Positions 8,542 to 17,465 of a DNA stretch of 64,000 nt are shown here, piece after piece. The translations under genes and the position numbers were made by a program. The stretch's first letter is position 1. The number at the start of each line of letters is the position of its first letter. The notes under the pieces are model-generated. The model had not been told where the DNA came from. It saw only the letters and a program-made list of their open reading frames with translations, and searched no databases. The DNA is from Hyphomicrobium sp. (lineage in GTDB: Bacteria > Pseudomonadota > Alphaproteobacteria > Rhizobiales > Hyphomicrobiaceae), in the NCBI GenBank assembly GCA_003987725.1, contig RXJH01000003.1, positions 307,474 to 371,473 on the forward strand. Reading direction: 5' to 3'.

Positions 8542-9309
8542 TCAGCCTTCGCTGCCGGTTTTAGCGACGCGCGACATTTCCGGCGGCAGCCGCTTCAGCA
8601 CGTGAACAGTCGTGCCGACGTCGGCAAGCGTCGACAGATGCATGACGTTGCCGTTCGTCATCCGGATGCAGCCCGACGACGACGCCGTTCCGATAGACGA
8701 AGCCTCGTTCGTGCCGTGAATGCGATAGAGCGTGTTGCCGAGGTAAAGGGCCATGGCGCCGAGCGGGTTACGAACACCGCCGGACATCCGAACCGGGAGT
8801 TCAGGACGCCGGGCCCGCATTTCGGCCGGCGGGATCCAGTCGGGCCACGCCGCCTTTCTCGTGATCTTCTCCGTGCCGCTCCAGGCGAAACCCTGCTTGC
8901 CGACGGCGATAGGGTAGCTATACGCGCTCGAGGACGTGAGAACGTAATAGAGACGGCGCCCCGCCGTATCGACGACGATCGAGCCGGGCTCGAAGCTGCT
9001 GTGAAATGAAACCTTAGGTGGCGCAATTGCGGCTATGCGCGGCTGTCCGCCGCCGGTGAGAGAGCCGGGCCCGCGTCCGGCCGGGCCGTTACGAGCATCA
9101 TCGGCCGAGCGATCGGAGGCAGGCTGGTCCCAATCCCAGCCCATGCCGAAAAGCTGCTGGCCCATTTTCTGGGCACTTTCGCGTTGCTTGCGGTCGAGCT
9201 TCTTGGGGGTGACGTAACCGTAGGTCTCTTCAGACGGATGAAAGGCATAAGCCGGTGCAGCAATGGCGCAGCTCAAAATCGCTGCTGTCAAAAGCGATAT
9301 GCTCTTCAT
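8542..9309 (-). CDS. Periplasmic L,D-transpeptidase (YkuD domain)
   Basis: These enzymes make 3-3 cross-links in peptidoglycan or attach outer-membrane proteins to it. A cleavable signal peptide is visible (MKSISLLTAAILSCAIAAPAYA, ending in AYA). A low-complexity linker follows to about residue 90, then a YkuD domain with the catalytic signature HGTNEASSIGTASSSGCIRM, where the histidine and cysteine are the expected catalytic residues. The domain is at the C-terminus with only a short tail. I start at the ATG at 9309; the frame opens six bases earlier at a TTG. Whether it cross-links peptidoglycan or anchors proteins cannot be told. Confidence 0.9.
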   Translation of the reverse strand: MKSISLLTAAILSCAIAAPAYAFHPSEETYGYVTPKKLDRKQRESAQKMGQQLFGMGWDWDQPASDRSADDARNGPAGRGPGSLTGGGQPRIAAIAPPKVSFHSSFEPGSIVVDTAGRRLYYVLTSSSAYSYPIAVGKQGFAWSGTEKITRKAAWPDWIPPAEMRARRPELPVRMSGGVRNPLGAMALYLGNTLYRIHGTNEASSIGTASSSGCIRMTNGNVMHLSTLADVGTTVHVLKRLPPEMSRVAKTGSEG

Positions 9310-9436
9310 CAACAAAACTCCGCATTTTCATCTAATTTGTGAAAAGCGGAATAACCCCTTTAATCCGTCGCTGAATACCCCACTGCGGCAATTGGTGGTA
9401 ATGCAAGACGAGCGCGGCGGGCCGCTGGGCTGGAGT

Positions 9437-10042
9437 TCAATTGGCACGTTTGAACGAGGTCCAGCTTCCATCGGCGGCGATCACCAGACGCCACCAGAGC
9501 CACTGCTTCTTTTCGCGCATCTCCTGCGCCTTCGCGGGCGTGACGAGGCGATAGAGATCGACCTCTTCGGCGGGCGTCAGCTTGTCGAGCGGCCGCTCAG
9601 CGAGATAGGGCCAGACGTAGATCAGATTGTTCTCGATATCGTTGCCGAGGGGGAGGGCGACGGGCGGCATATTCAGTGTCTCGACGAGGGCTGCGAGAAT
9701 TTCCCGGCCCTCGTGATCTCCCGACCGCTCCTTCAGCGCCTTGATCGGATCGCTTCCCGGTTCGATGCCGAGGTCGGGAACAATGCCGCTGACTTCGAAT
9801 GCGGTTTTCAGTTCATCGATGTTTCCGGACCGTGCGGCAGTCAGGATCACGTCGCGAAGGTCTTCGACGTGCGGCGGTAATTTCACGGGCTCGCCGCCGC
9901 CTGCGTTGGCGTCCGCTCCGGCGACATGGACAAGAGCGCTCACCGCCACTACGAGTACTAAGAGCAGATTCACCAGGCTTGCTTTTTGAAAGAGGGCCTG
10001 CCGGAAACGCCGTTCGCATGTCGCTCGAGGGATTCCCCACAT
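9437..10042 (-). CDS. Uncharacterised exported or membrane-anchored protein
   Basis: A 201-aa protein with an N-terminal hydrophobic segment (about residues 22-42, LVNLLLVLVVAVSALVHVAG) after a basic stretch, which could be an uncleaved signal anchor or a signal peptide ending near ADANA. The rest is predicted soluble and would lie in the periplasm. The stretch ILTAARSGNIDELKTAFEVSG resembles a single ankyrin-type helix pair. The C-terminal end is rich in Trp (KQWLWWRLVIAADGSW). I recognise no enzyme family. It is transcribed divergently from the LysE-type gene. Confidence 0.7.
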   Translation of the reverse strand: MWGIPRATCERRFRQALFQKASLVNLLLVLVVAVSALVHVAGADANAGGGEPVKLPPHVEDLRDVILTAARSGNIDELKTAFEVSGIVPDLGIEPGSDPIKALKERSGDHEGREILAALVETLNMPPVALPLGNDIENNLIYVWPYLAERPLDKLTPAEEVDLYRLVTPAKAQEMREKKQWLWWRLVIAADGSWTSFKRAN

Positions 10043-10154
10043 TGCAGTTGCGCCCTCCGTTGATCCCAGTAGCCGTGGTGCTCGAAGCAGTGTTGGATGT
10101 GAGAATGCAGCCTAGCGCCTGTCGCTTCCAACTCAGAGATCGAGCACGTACCCC

Positions 10155-10820
10155 TTGCTGAGTTATATCCCGAACCCTCTTATCATCCCTGTCGGTCTGA
10201 TCGTCGGAATGCTCATTGCCGCCCCGGTCGGGCCTGTCAATGTGCTGTGCATCCAGAGGGCCATCGAACGGGGATTCTGGGGCGGAATCGCCGCCGGCAT
10301 AGGCTCGGTGATGGGGGATGGTCTCATCGCGCTCTGCGCCGGCCTGGGCGTCGGCACAGTTTCGGGCGTCGTCCAAACCCATCGCGCATTCATTCAGGCC
10401 ATTGGCGGCCTGGCCCTGATCGCTTTCGGGCTTCGTCTTTATTTCAGCGCGCCGCGACTGAAAATGGCGTCCGAGTCCGATGCGTCGACCGCTCGCCTCA
10501 AGGACTTTGCTTGGGACATCCCGCAGACATTCTTCCTGACGATCACCAATCCTGGTGCGGTCCTCGGACTGTTCGCCGTTTTTGGCGGCGTCACCACATT
10601 CGTCGAGGTCCATTCGACCATCGACGTTCTGCTGATGGTTTCATCCATCGTTGGCGGCAGCATGCTGTGGTGGATTGCACTGTCGAATTTCATCAGCCGC
10701 CATCGCCACCGGATCGATCTTCACGTTCTGCAGATCGTCAATCGGGTCGCGGGTGCACTGCTTGCGCTCTTCGGCGGCATCCTGATCGCCGAAGTGGTCC
10801 TGAAGGCTGGCCACTTCTGA
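10155..10820 (+). CDS. LysE-family transporter
   Basis: An integral membrane exporter of the LysE/RhtB amino-acid efflux family, 221 aa with about six hydrophobic segments. The N-terminal APVGPVNVLCIQRAIERG matches the conserved P-G-P region of the family, and a central TFFLTITNPGAVLGLFAVFGG has the second conserved N-P. The substrate is unknown. The start is uncertain: the frame begins at a TTG (10155) with no convincing ribosome site, and the next in-frame ATG (10209) would cut into the first membrane segment, so I keep the TTG. Confidence 0.8.
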   Translation: MLSYIPNPLIIPVGLIVGMLIAAPVGPVNVLCIQRAIERGFWGGIAAGIGSVMGDGLIALCAGLGVGTVSGVVQTHRAFIQAIGGLALIAFGLRLYFSAPRLKMASESDASTARLKDFAWDIPQTFFLTITNPGAVLGLFAVFGGVTTFVEVHSTIDVLLMVSSIVGGSMLWWIALSNFISRHRHRIDLHVLQIVNRVAGALLALFGGILIAEVVLKAGHF

Positions 10821-10854
10821 GCCGCCAGCCAGTCCCCTTAGGGGGCACTTCTGA

Positions 10855-11100
10855 TTATTGGTCGCGGCGGGTGAGTGTGAATTCGCCCTCGACGACCCGC
10901 TTTTCCAATCCACGCGTGAGATGGATAACCGCATCTTCACCGTAGATCGCAACGAGATCGGTAAGCGCCGTGAAGAGCGCCGCATACGCCATCTGCTGCG
11001 GCTCGACCCCCGTATCGACACCCTCGTCCCACGCGGCGAGAATAAGATCCAGCGCCTTCAGCGTCGGATTCTTGGTATCGATGTCCTCAAAACACTGCAT
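10855..11100 (-). CDS. Small uncharacterised protein
   Basis: An 81-aa acidic protein that I do not recognise. It starts at the ATG at 11100, which has GGGAGCG just upstream; the frame runs open much further upstream, but that region looks non-coding. It appears all-helical, with a conserved-looking core AALFTALTDLVAIYGEDAVIHL and a charged C-terminal end (EGEFTLTRRDQ). There is no signal or membrane segment. It lies 165 bases downstream of the TIGR02301-type gene on the same strand and converges with the LysE-type gene. Confidence 0.6.
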   Translation of the reverse strand: MQCFEDIDTKNPTLKALDLILAAWDEGVDTGVEPQQMAYAALFTALTDLVAIYGEDAVIHLTRGLEKRVVEGEFTLTRRDQ

Positions 11101-11264
11101 GTCGCTCCCAATCGTCCCTCTACCCTGGCCGTCGCATATGCAGACGGATACATCCCACCGTTTGTCACCTAGCACGAGCTTTTGCGATAGGTCGAAGCTG
11201 CCACTATTCACAGTAAACCTTGTGAAAAGGTCTGACCTGCGCGTTAAGCGTGACACCGCGCGCT

Positions 11265-11684
11265 TCAGTTGGGAAATGCTTTGAGGAGCCCGTCGGAAAG
11301 CTCGGAGCCCTCGGAGAGAAAACGGTTGATGGCCGTCTGGGCAGAAGGGCTGCACGTATTATAGGTGCGGCTGTAGCTGCGATACCCCTGGTTGAAAGCG
11401 CGCGTCAGCTTGGCGCGGCGAAGCGCCGTCGATCCTTCAGCGTCCATCAGATCGCGCATGCGGTCGCGCCAGTACTGGCCTTCGTTCGCCCCGCAAAGCT
11501 CGCGAAGATAGTGAACCGCGCCGAGGATTTCGGATAGCCGCATCAGCCGGTCGTCGTAAGGCTTGGTGTCTGAAGCTGCCATGACGGACGACCCGCCAGC
11601 TCCCGAAAAGAGCACGCTGAGCGCCAGAACAGGGGCCACAAGGTATCGGCTGCGACGTTTCACGTTCCGGTCCGGCTTTCTCAT
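11265..11684 (-). CDS. TIGR02301-like exported protein
   Basis: A 139-aa protein with a basic N-terminus and hydrophobic signal segment (LVAPVLALSVLFSGAG), likely secreted to the periplasm. The mature part carries LREICG-like and WRDRM motifs (LRELCGANEGQYWRDRM), an AxLTRAFNQGYRSYSRTY helix and two cysteines that could pair. This matches my memory of the uncharacterised alphaproteobacterial family TIGR02301; that is recognition, not a search result. No function is known. It is divergent from the SRAP gene with an 86-base gap. Confidence 0.75.
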   Translation of the reverse strand: MRKPDRNVKRRSRYLVAPVLALSVLFSGAGGSSVMAASDTKPYDDRLMRLSEILGAVHYLRELCGANEGQYWRDRMRDLMDAEGSTALRRAKLTRAFNQGYRSYSRTYNTCSPSAQTAINRFLSEGSELSDGLLKAFPN

Positions 11685-11770
11685 GCGGATCGCTTAAAGC
11701 AGATTCTGGGCCTTCGATCAGCGAACGCTTATATTGAACTTTCATTCGGCATCAAAAGGACCGGCCGGCC

Positions 11771-12454
11771 TTGTGCGCGCGCTACAGTTTGACGACACCC
11801 GCCGAAGCCGTGAGGGCCTTCTTCAAGGCGCCGGGCGTCCAAGATTTTCCCCCGCGCTACAATATCGCGCCGTCTCAGCCCGTTCTGATCGCGCGGAACG
11901 ACGTGCATAAGCGCCCCGAGCTGCAACTGGTGCGCTGGGGCCTCATCCCGTCCTGGTTGAAGGATCCGAAATCGCTCGGCTCGCCGCTGATCAACGCGCG
12001 GGCCGAAACCGCAAGCGAAAAGCCGGCGTTCCGCGGCGCGATGCGCCATCGCCGGTGCCTTGTTCCGGTGACGGGGTTCTATGAATGGACGGGGAACCGC
12101 AAGGCCCGCCAGCCGCACCTCATCCGCATGAAAGACCAAGAGCTTTTCGCACTCGCGGGGATTTGGGAAGATTGGCTCGGCGCCGACGGCAGCCAGATCG
12201 AAACGATGGCCATTCTGACGACGGCCGCCAACGACGAGATGGCGCGGCTGCACGACCGGATGCCGGTAATCATAGAGAGCGCGGATTTCGATCGCTGGCT
12301 CGACTGCCGCCCCGGAACAGCTGAGGTCGTGCTCGACCTGCTACAGCCTTTGCGCGCGGGGCGCCTGACCACGACGCCGGTTAACCGCAAGCTCAACGAT
12401 GCGCGAGCGGAAGGTCCCGAACTGCAAGAGCCCGAATTTTTGACCCTTCTTTAG
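11771..12454 (+). CDS. yedK: SOS response-associated peptidase / abasic-site shield (SRAP, YedK)
   Basis: SRAP proteins bind abasic sites in single-stranded DNA through a thiazolidine link with their N-terminal cysteine. The start at 11771 is a TTG, but it is fixed by biology: it places Cys at position 2, which must become the N-terminus. AAAAGGA lies about 10 bases upstream. Other family residues are the Asn in PLINARAET, the Glu in SEKPAFR, RRCLVPVTGFYEW, and the histidine in LHDRMPVII. Length 227 aa is normal. The start codon is unusual for such a conserved gene. No LexA-type box was identified in the short upstream gap. Confidence 0.92.
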   Translation: MCARYSLTTPAEAVRAFFKAPGVQDFPPRYNIAPSQPVLIARNDVHKRPELQLVRWGLIPSWLKDPKSLGSPLINARAETASEKPAFRGAMRHRRCLVPVTGFYEWTGNRKARQPHLIRMKDQELFALAGIWEDWLGADGSQIETMAILTTAANDEMARLHDRMPVIIESADFDRWLDCRPGTAEVVLDLLQPLRAGRLTTTPVNRKLNDARAEGPELQEPEFLTLL

Positions 12455-12628
12455 GCTTGCGTCGTCCGTGTGGCTCGCTCATCGGCGAAATCGGCGCTAA
12501 CCTAAACATAACCCTTAAACTGAAGACCTATTTGTCATCCAAGTGTAGATAGCTACGAAGAGATCGGCCGATCCTGGCCGCGCGGCTTAAGCGGCGGCGG
12601 GCGTCAAGGGGCACATGGGGAGAGCGCG

Positions 12629-14311
12629 ATGGCGTATCACGGCGAAGATCTCGACCTCAGAACACAGCAGACCTGGACCCCGCCGGACGGGACGCTCCAG
12701 GGCGACGCGTCGTTGACCAACGGCAAGCGTGCCCCCTTGCACGCGGGCCCCGTTCTTGTCGACGACACGGTGCTCGCCTGTTTCAACCAGGCTTACGACA
12801 TCGCATCCGCTCATCGCTCCGGTGAAGTCCGCATCGAGCACTTGCTGAACGCGATGACCCGCGTCGATCCCGCGGCGGCGGCGCTCGAAGCGCATGGGCT
12901 CCGGGTCGTCGCGTTGAAACGCGAGACGGCAACTATCATCGCGGGCGAGCTTCCGGCGGTTTCGGGCACCGGCGCCGTGTCGCCCCGCCGTTCCGACGAA
13001 TTGGCCGAACTCCTGCGCCTTTCTTCGTCATTTGCCGCGCGCAGAAATGCCGCCGTGAGCATCGACGATCTCCTGCATGTGCTGTTCGATCAGCGGTCGG
13101 ACTTCGCACAGTCCGAACTGCTGTTCCGTTTCTCCTCGCGCTTCACGCCGATGCCGGAACCTTTGCCGCCGTTGACGCGTGCCGAAGGCCGCTATCCGCC
13201 AAGCAACCTCCGCTACGCTGCGGACTACGGCCGGCCGGCCTATCGCAGCGACTATATGGCAACCTCCGCCGATACGCTGCAGAACTCCCGCCTCGACGCG
13301 CTCGAGCAAATGGTGCGCGCCCTGAGCCACGATTTCTCCAACGAGCGGCACGTCATAGCCGGGCTCATCCGCGACCTGAGCCGCGATACGCTCGCCTATC
13401 AGGATGACCAGGGGCGCGGCCAAGCCGTATTGATCGACCGCGTCGGCTCGCTAGAGGCGGCGTTCCGCGATGGCGGCACGGGCTCGACCGAAACCCTGCC
13501 GCTCGTCTCGAAGCTCGAGAACATCGAAGCCGGTTTGGAGCTTCGCCTGCAAGAGATGTCGCAATCCTGGGCGGTGCTCTCCACCCGCCTTCAGGAACTC
13601 GAAGCAACGATGCGGGCGCGTCCGGCCGCCGAAGCCGTGGTGGATCTGAAGCCGATTGCCGATCGCCTCGACGTCATCGAGGAGGCTGTGCTCGGCCATG
13701 ATCAGCGCGCGCTGGGTGACCTCACAGACCGGCTCTCGAAGCTCGACGACGACATCGGCCGCGTGCTCGCGACATCGCCCGATGCAGGAAGAACGGAAGC
13801 CTTGCTCGGAGGCCTCGACAAGATCGACGGCGTATCGAACAAACTCGACGCGCAGAACGGATCGCTTGCGGAACTTGGGATCGCTCTCGTCGAGCGCATG
13901 AATTCGGTCGAGCGCGCCGTCGCAGCCGAAATCGAAACGGCAGCCGCCAAGCATCAGGCCTACGCGCAGGATCTCACTGAGGTCCACGAAGCTCTGCTGA
14001 AGGTCAACGAAAACCAGCACACGCTCGCCGGGTCCATGGATCAATGGCGAACGGAATCGGCAACCGACGTCGCCAATATTCTAAACCGTCTCGAAACCAT
14101 CGATCGCGACGCCGCGCTACCCGCGGAAACGATCGCAGCGCTGAACAGTCATATGGAAGCGACGAACCGCTTCATCATCGAGCGGTACCATCGCCGGCAT
14201 CGCTTCCTGTATTGGTTGTTTGGAACCGACGACTGGATCGGCGCCAGCTGGCCGTCGAGCAAAGCGACGATCGAAGCCGAAGAGCGCCGCCTCAAGGAGG
14301 CCGGCGTTTGA
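12629..14311 (+). CDS. Stand-alone Clp N-domain protein with long coiled-coil region
   Basis: A 560-aa protein without an ATPase domain. Residues about 45-170 contain two repeats resembling the Clp N-terminal domain: a first centred on ACFNQAYDIASAHRSG and RIEHLLNAMTRVD, a second on LRLSSSFAARRNAAVSIDDL and HVLFDQ. A Pro/Tyr-rich linker (175-225) follows, then about 300 residues of heptad-like helix with many Glu, Leu and Arg, and a short aromatic end (RRHRFLYWLFGTDDWIGASW) that may touch a membrane. No Walker A or B motif is present. It could be an adaptor or scaffold that uses the Clp N fold to bind substrates; this is inference. A 174-base region upstream should hold its promoter. Confidence 0.75.
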   Translation: MAYHGEDLDLRTQQTWTPPDGTLQGDASLTNGKRAPLHAGPVLVDDTVLACFNQAYDIASAHRSGEVRIEHLLNAMTRVDPAAAALEAHGLRVVALKRETATIIAGELPAVSGTGAVSPRRSDELAELLRLSSSFAARRNAAVSIDDLLHVLFDQRSDFAQSELLFRFSSRFTPMPEPLPPLTRAEGRYPPSNLRYAADYGRPAYRSDYMATSADTLQNSRLDALEQMVRALSHDFSNERHVIAGLIRDLSRDTLAYQDDQGRGQAVLIDRVGSLEAAFRDGGTGSTETLPLVSKLENIEAGLELRLQEMSQSWAVLSTRLQELEATMRARPAAEAVVDLKPIADRLDVIEEAVLGHDQRALGDLTDRLSKLDDDIGRVLATSPDAGRTEALLGGLDKIDGVSNKLDAQNGSLAELGIALVERMNSVERAVAAEIETAAAKHQAYAQDLTEVHEALLKVNENQHTLAGSMDQWRTESATDVANILNRLETIDRDAALPAETIAALNSHMEATNRFIIERYHRRHRFLYWLFGTDDWIGASWPSSKATIEAEERRLKEAGV

Positions 14312-14434
14312 TCTCAGTCCCGATCCATAAATCCACAGACCCGCCGCTGCCCGCGATCTGATCGGCCGTTCACCAAAGCTTGCCAAAAAGCCTTGAGTTC
14401 AGCGCCGCGCCCTGCTTTCCTTAAGAAAGTGTGA

Positions 14435-14638
14435 ATGGCGTCGGGGGCAGACATGTTGCGGCGGTACTTGATCGTCAATGGCGTGACGACGGCATTTCTC
14501 TACGCCACGATTTATGCGCTCACGCCCTCGATGAAGTCGCTCGAATCCTTGCGTGACAGTTTCGAAGGCTTCGTCATGCAAAGCCCGGTTTTGGGCCCGC
14601 TCGTCAACAAGGTCGTCCTCGTAACGAGCGCCCTGTAG
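14435..14638 (+). CDS. Small membrane-associated protein of unknown function
   Basis: A 67-aa (or 61-aa) protein. The start may be the ATG at 14435 or, more likely by ribosome site (GGGGG 6 bases upstream), the ATG at 14453. One hydrophobic segment spans YLIVNGVTTAFLYATIYALT, followed by a short amphipathic part and a second mildly hydrophobic end (GPLVNKVVLVTSAL). It lies between the Clp-N protein and the convergent Sua5 gene. No family is recognised. Codon choice looks like its neighbours. Confidence 0.5.
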   Translation: MASGADMLRRYLIVNGVTTAFLYATIYALTPSMKSLESLRDSFEGFVMQSPVLGPLVNKVVLVTSAL

Positions 14639-14648
14639 CCGCCCCCAG

Positions 14649-15653
14649 TTAGTCGCGCGGCGCCGCAGCCCGCTTCAGCCTGTCGTTGATCGCTTCACCC
14701 AAGCCGTGCTTCGGGATGGGCGTTGCGGCAATTGTCGGCGCGCCGGAGGCGTCGAGCGTCCGCAGCGCCGCAAAGAGGTTTGCAGCGGCCTCGACGAGAT
14801 CGCCCGACGGGCTGAGATTGATGAAGACCCGCGCCGGTTTCTCGGCAACGCTCCCGAATGCCAGGACGGCTTCGTCCGCTCCCCATTCGTAGGCATTGAG
14901 CCTTAAGCCCGCCCGCGGCGCGTAATGGCTGAGGAGCTGGCCGGGTGAGACGGGTTTGCTGCTGCTCGCCTCGCTATCTCGCGTAAGACGCCCGCCCAAA
15001 ACCTCTTCGATCGCCTCAACCGTCACCGCGCCCGGCCGCAGCAGAACAGGCGTTTCACCTACAAGGCTGACGACGGCCGATTCCAATCCGTGCGACGTCG
15101 GCCCTGCGTCGAGGATCAATGCCGCCTTGTCGCCGAGGTCCGCCGCAACATGCTCGGCATGAGTCGCGCTGACATGGCCGGACCGGTTAGCGGATGGCGC
15201 CGCGAGCGGGCGCTGGGCTTCGGACAGCAAGGCGCGCGCAACGGGATGATCGGGAGAACGAAGTGCAACCGTCGGTAATCCGGCAGAAACCAGATCGCTG
15301 ACATCCGACTTGGCGGTCCGGGGCACGACGAGCGTTAGTGGTCCCGGCCAGAAGGCTTCCGCCAGTCGCCGCGCCACGGGCGAGAACTCGCCGATGATCA
15401 GCGCCTGCTCCAACCCGAGGACATGCACGATGAGGGGATTGAACGCTGGCCGGCCCTTGGCCTCGAACACGCGCGCGACGGCTTCACCGTTTGTCGCGTC
15501 CGCGCCAAGCCCGTAGACTGTCTCCGTCGGAAATGCGACGAGCGCACCCGACCTGATCATTTGTCCCGCTTCGGCGATCCACTCGGCGTTGGCGGGAGCA
15601 ATTCTGCCTTGCTTCAATTTTTCACCCGGTTTGCGCGCACGTTCGTTCGGCAT
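14649..15653 (-). CDS. tsaC: L-threonylcarbamoyladenylate synthase (Sua5 type)
   Basis: This enzyme makes threonylcarbamoyl-AMP from threonine, bicarbonate and ATP for the t6A37 modification of ANN-decoding tRNAs. The YrdC domain shows GALVAFPTETVYGLGADA near residue 37, KGRPAFNPL, and APSANRSGHVSAT, all parts of the RNA- and ATP-binding surface. The length (334 aa) and a C-terminal Sua5 domain after a linker (PVSPGQLLSHYAPR) place it with the long Sua5 type rather than short TsaC. It starts at the ATG at 15653, divergent from the acyl-CoA dehydrogenase gene with only about 40 bases between starts. Confidence 0.93.
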   Translation of the reverse strand: MPNERARKPGEKLKQGRIAPANAEWIAEAGQMIRSGALVAFPTETVYGLGADATNGEAVARVFEAKGRPAFNPLIVHVLGLEQALIIGEFSPVARRLAEAFWPGPLTLVVPRTAKSDVSDLVSAGLPTVALRSPDHPVARALLSEAQRPLAAPSANRSGHVSATHAEHVAADLGDKAALILDAGPTSHGLESAVVSLVGETPVLLRPGAVTVEAIEEVLGGRLTRDSEASSSKPVSPGQLLSHYAPRAGLRLNAYEWGADEAVLAFGSVAEKPARVFINLSPSGDLVEAAANLFAALRTLDASGAPTIAATPIPKHGLGEAINDRLKRAAAPRD

Positions 15654-15695
15654 AGTGTTCGGAAACAGAACCCTTGCGGCCTTGAGAGACGATCC

Positions 15696-17465
15696 ATGAC
15701 TTACCAGGCTCCAGTAGACGACATCGTCTTTTCACTTAAGACCGTTGCAGCTCTCGGCGAAATGGACACGAGCGGGCTCTATCCGGGGCTCGACGCCGAC
15801 ACCGTCATGGCCGTCATCGAAGAAGCGGGTAAGTTCGGCGCCGAGGTCCTAGCACCTTTGAACGCGGTCGGCGACCGTATCGGCTCGAAATTGACTGACG
15901 GAAAAGTGATGACCCCGCCGGGCTTCTCCGCCGCCTACCTGCAGTTCGTGGAGGGCGGATGGAGCGCGCTTCCCTGCTCGGAGGCGTATGGCGGGCAAGG
16001 CCTTCCCGAAATTGTGGCGACGCCCGTCGGCGAGATCTGGAATGCGGCGAACGTGTCGTTCGGGCTCTGTCCGCTCCTGACGCAAGGCGCAATTCACGCC
16101 ATAGAGGCGGGCGGCAGCGACGAGCTCAAGGCGAAGTTCCTGCCCAAGATGGTAGCCGGTGCGTGGACCGGCACGATGAATTTGACGGAACCTCACGCCG
16201 GCTCCGATCTCGGCCCCCTATCGGCGCGCGCCGAACCGCAGGGAGATGGAACGTATCGCATCACCGGTACGAAGATTTTCATCACCTACGGCGACCACGA
16301 CATGGCCGAGAACATCATTCACCTCGTTCTCGCGCGGCTGCCCGATGCCCCGCCCGGAACGCGCGGAATTTCGCTCTTCCTGGTCCCGAAATATCTGGTG
16401 AACGGCGACGGCTCGCTCGGCGATCGGAATGACGTCATTTGCGCCGGTGTTGAGCATAAGCTCGGCATCATGGCGAGTCCGACGTGCGTGATGAAGTTCG
16501 GCGAAAACGGTGGCGCCACGGGCTATCTCGTCGGCGAAGAAAATCGCGGCCTCGCGACGATGTTCGTGATGATGAACGCAGCTCGCCTCGGCGTCGGCGC
16601 TCAGGGCGTCGGCATCGCCGAGCGCGCAACGCAGCACGCAATCGCTTATGCAAAGGAGCGCCGCCAGGGCAAAAGTCTCTCAGCCAACGGCTCGGGCGGC
16701 ATGAGCCCCATCATCGAACATGCCGACATCCGCCGCATGCTCTTGACGATGAAGTCGCTCACACAAGCCGCCCGCATGATCTGCTATGCGACGGCGAGGG
16801 AACTCGACATTGGCCATCGCGGCAAAGACGAGAAGGAACGCAAGGACGCGTTGAACCGCGCCGCGCTTCTGACGCCGCTTGCCAAGGCCTTCTCCACCGA
16901 CATCGCCAACGAGGTCGCCTCGCTCGGCGTTCAAGTTCACGGCGGCATGGGCTTCGTTGAGGAGACGGGCGCCGCGCAATACCTCCGCGACGCACGCATT
17001 TTGCCGATCTACGAAGGCACGAACGGCATCCAGGCAATCGACCTCGTGACGCGCAAACTCACGCTGGATGGCGGCGCGACGGTGACGGCATTTCTGTCCG
17101 GCCTCGCCGGCATCGTCGCCAGCGTGCGGGCGGCGAACCGCAGCGATTTCGGCCACACGGCCGCACGCCTCGGCGAAGCGCTGGTCAGCCTGCAATCGGC
17201 GACGCTGTGGATGGCGCAGATGCTGCCGGGAAATACCGAAAAAGCCCTAGCTTCAGCGACTCCCTATCTGCGGGTGATGAGCCTGACGGCCGGCGGTGCT
17301 TACCTCGCGAAAGGAGCGTTGTCGGAGCCCGCCGGATCGCCGCGCGTTGCGATCGCGCGGTTCTTCGCGGAAAATCTTCTCACGGAAACGAAAAGCCTCG
17401 CGGAGGCGGTGCAACACGGCGCTGATTCCGTACTTGTCGATGCCCACGGCGCGGTGTTCGCATGA
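15696..17465 (+). CDS. Acyl-CoA dehydrogenase, long DmdC-like type
   Basis: A flavoprotein that introduces a double bond into an acyl-CoA. At 589 aa it belongs to the long group with an extra C-terminal domain, which includes 3-methylmercaptopropionyl-CoA dehydrogenase (DmdC). Visible motifs are LTEPHAGSDLGPL and ITGTKIFITYGDHDM in the FAD-binding middle domain, and QVHGGMGFVEE and YEGTNGIQAIDLVTRK in the C-terminal catalytic domain, where the Glu of YEGTNG is the expected base. The start at 15696 follows the sequence upstream of MTYQAP; the frame is open further 5' but overlaps the Sua5 gene. Its stop overlaps the crotonase start by ATGA. The actual substrate is not readable from sequence. 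Confidence 0.9.
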   Translation: MTYQAPVDDIVFSLKTVAALGEMDTSGLYPGLDADTVMAVIEEAGKFGAEVLAPLNAVGDRIGSKLTDGKVMTPPGFSAAYLQFVEGGWSALPCSEAYGGQGLPEIVATPVGEIWNAANVSFGLCPLLTQGAIHAIEAGGSDELKAKFLPKMVAGAWTGTMNLTEPHAGSDLGPLSARAEPQGDGTYRITGTKIFITYGDHDMAENIIHLVLARLPDAPPGTRGISLFLVPKYLVNGDGSLGDRNDVICAGVEHKLGIMASPTCVMKFGENGGATGYLVGEENRGLATMFVMMNAARLGVGAQGVGIAERATQHAIAYAKERRQGKSLSANGSGGMSPIIEHADIRRMLLTMKSLTQAARMICYATARELDIGHRGKDEKERKDALNRAALLTPLAKAFSTDIANEVASLGVQVHGGMGFVEETGAAQYLRDARILPIYEGTNGIQAIDLVTRKLTLDGGATVTAFLSGLAGIVASVRAANRSDFGHTAARLGEALVSLQSATLWMAQMLPGNTEKALASATPYLRVMSLTAGGAYLAKGALSEPAGSPRVAIARFFAENLLTETKSLAEAVQHGADSVLVDAHGAVFA

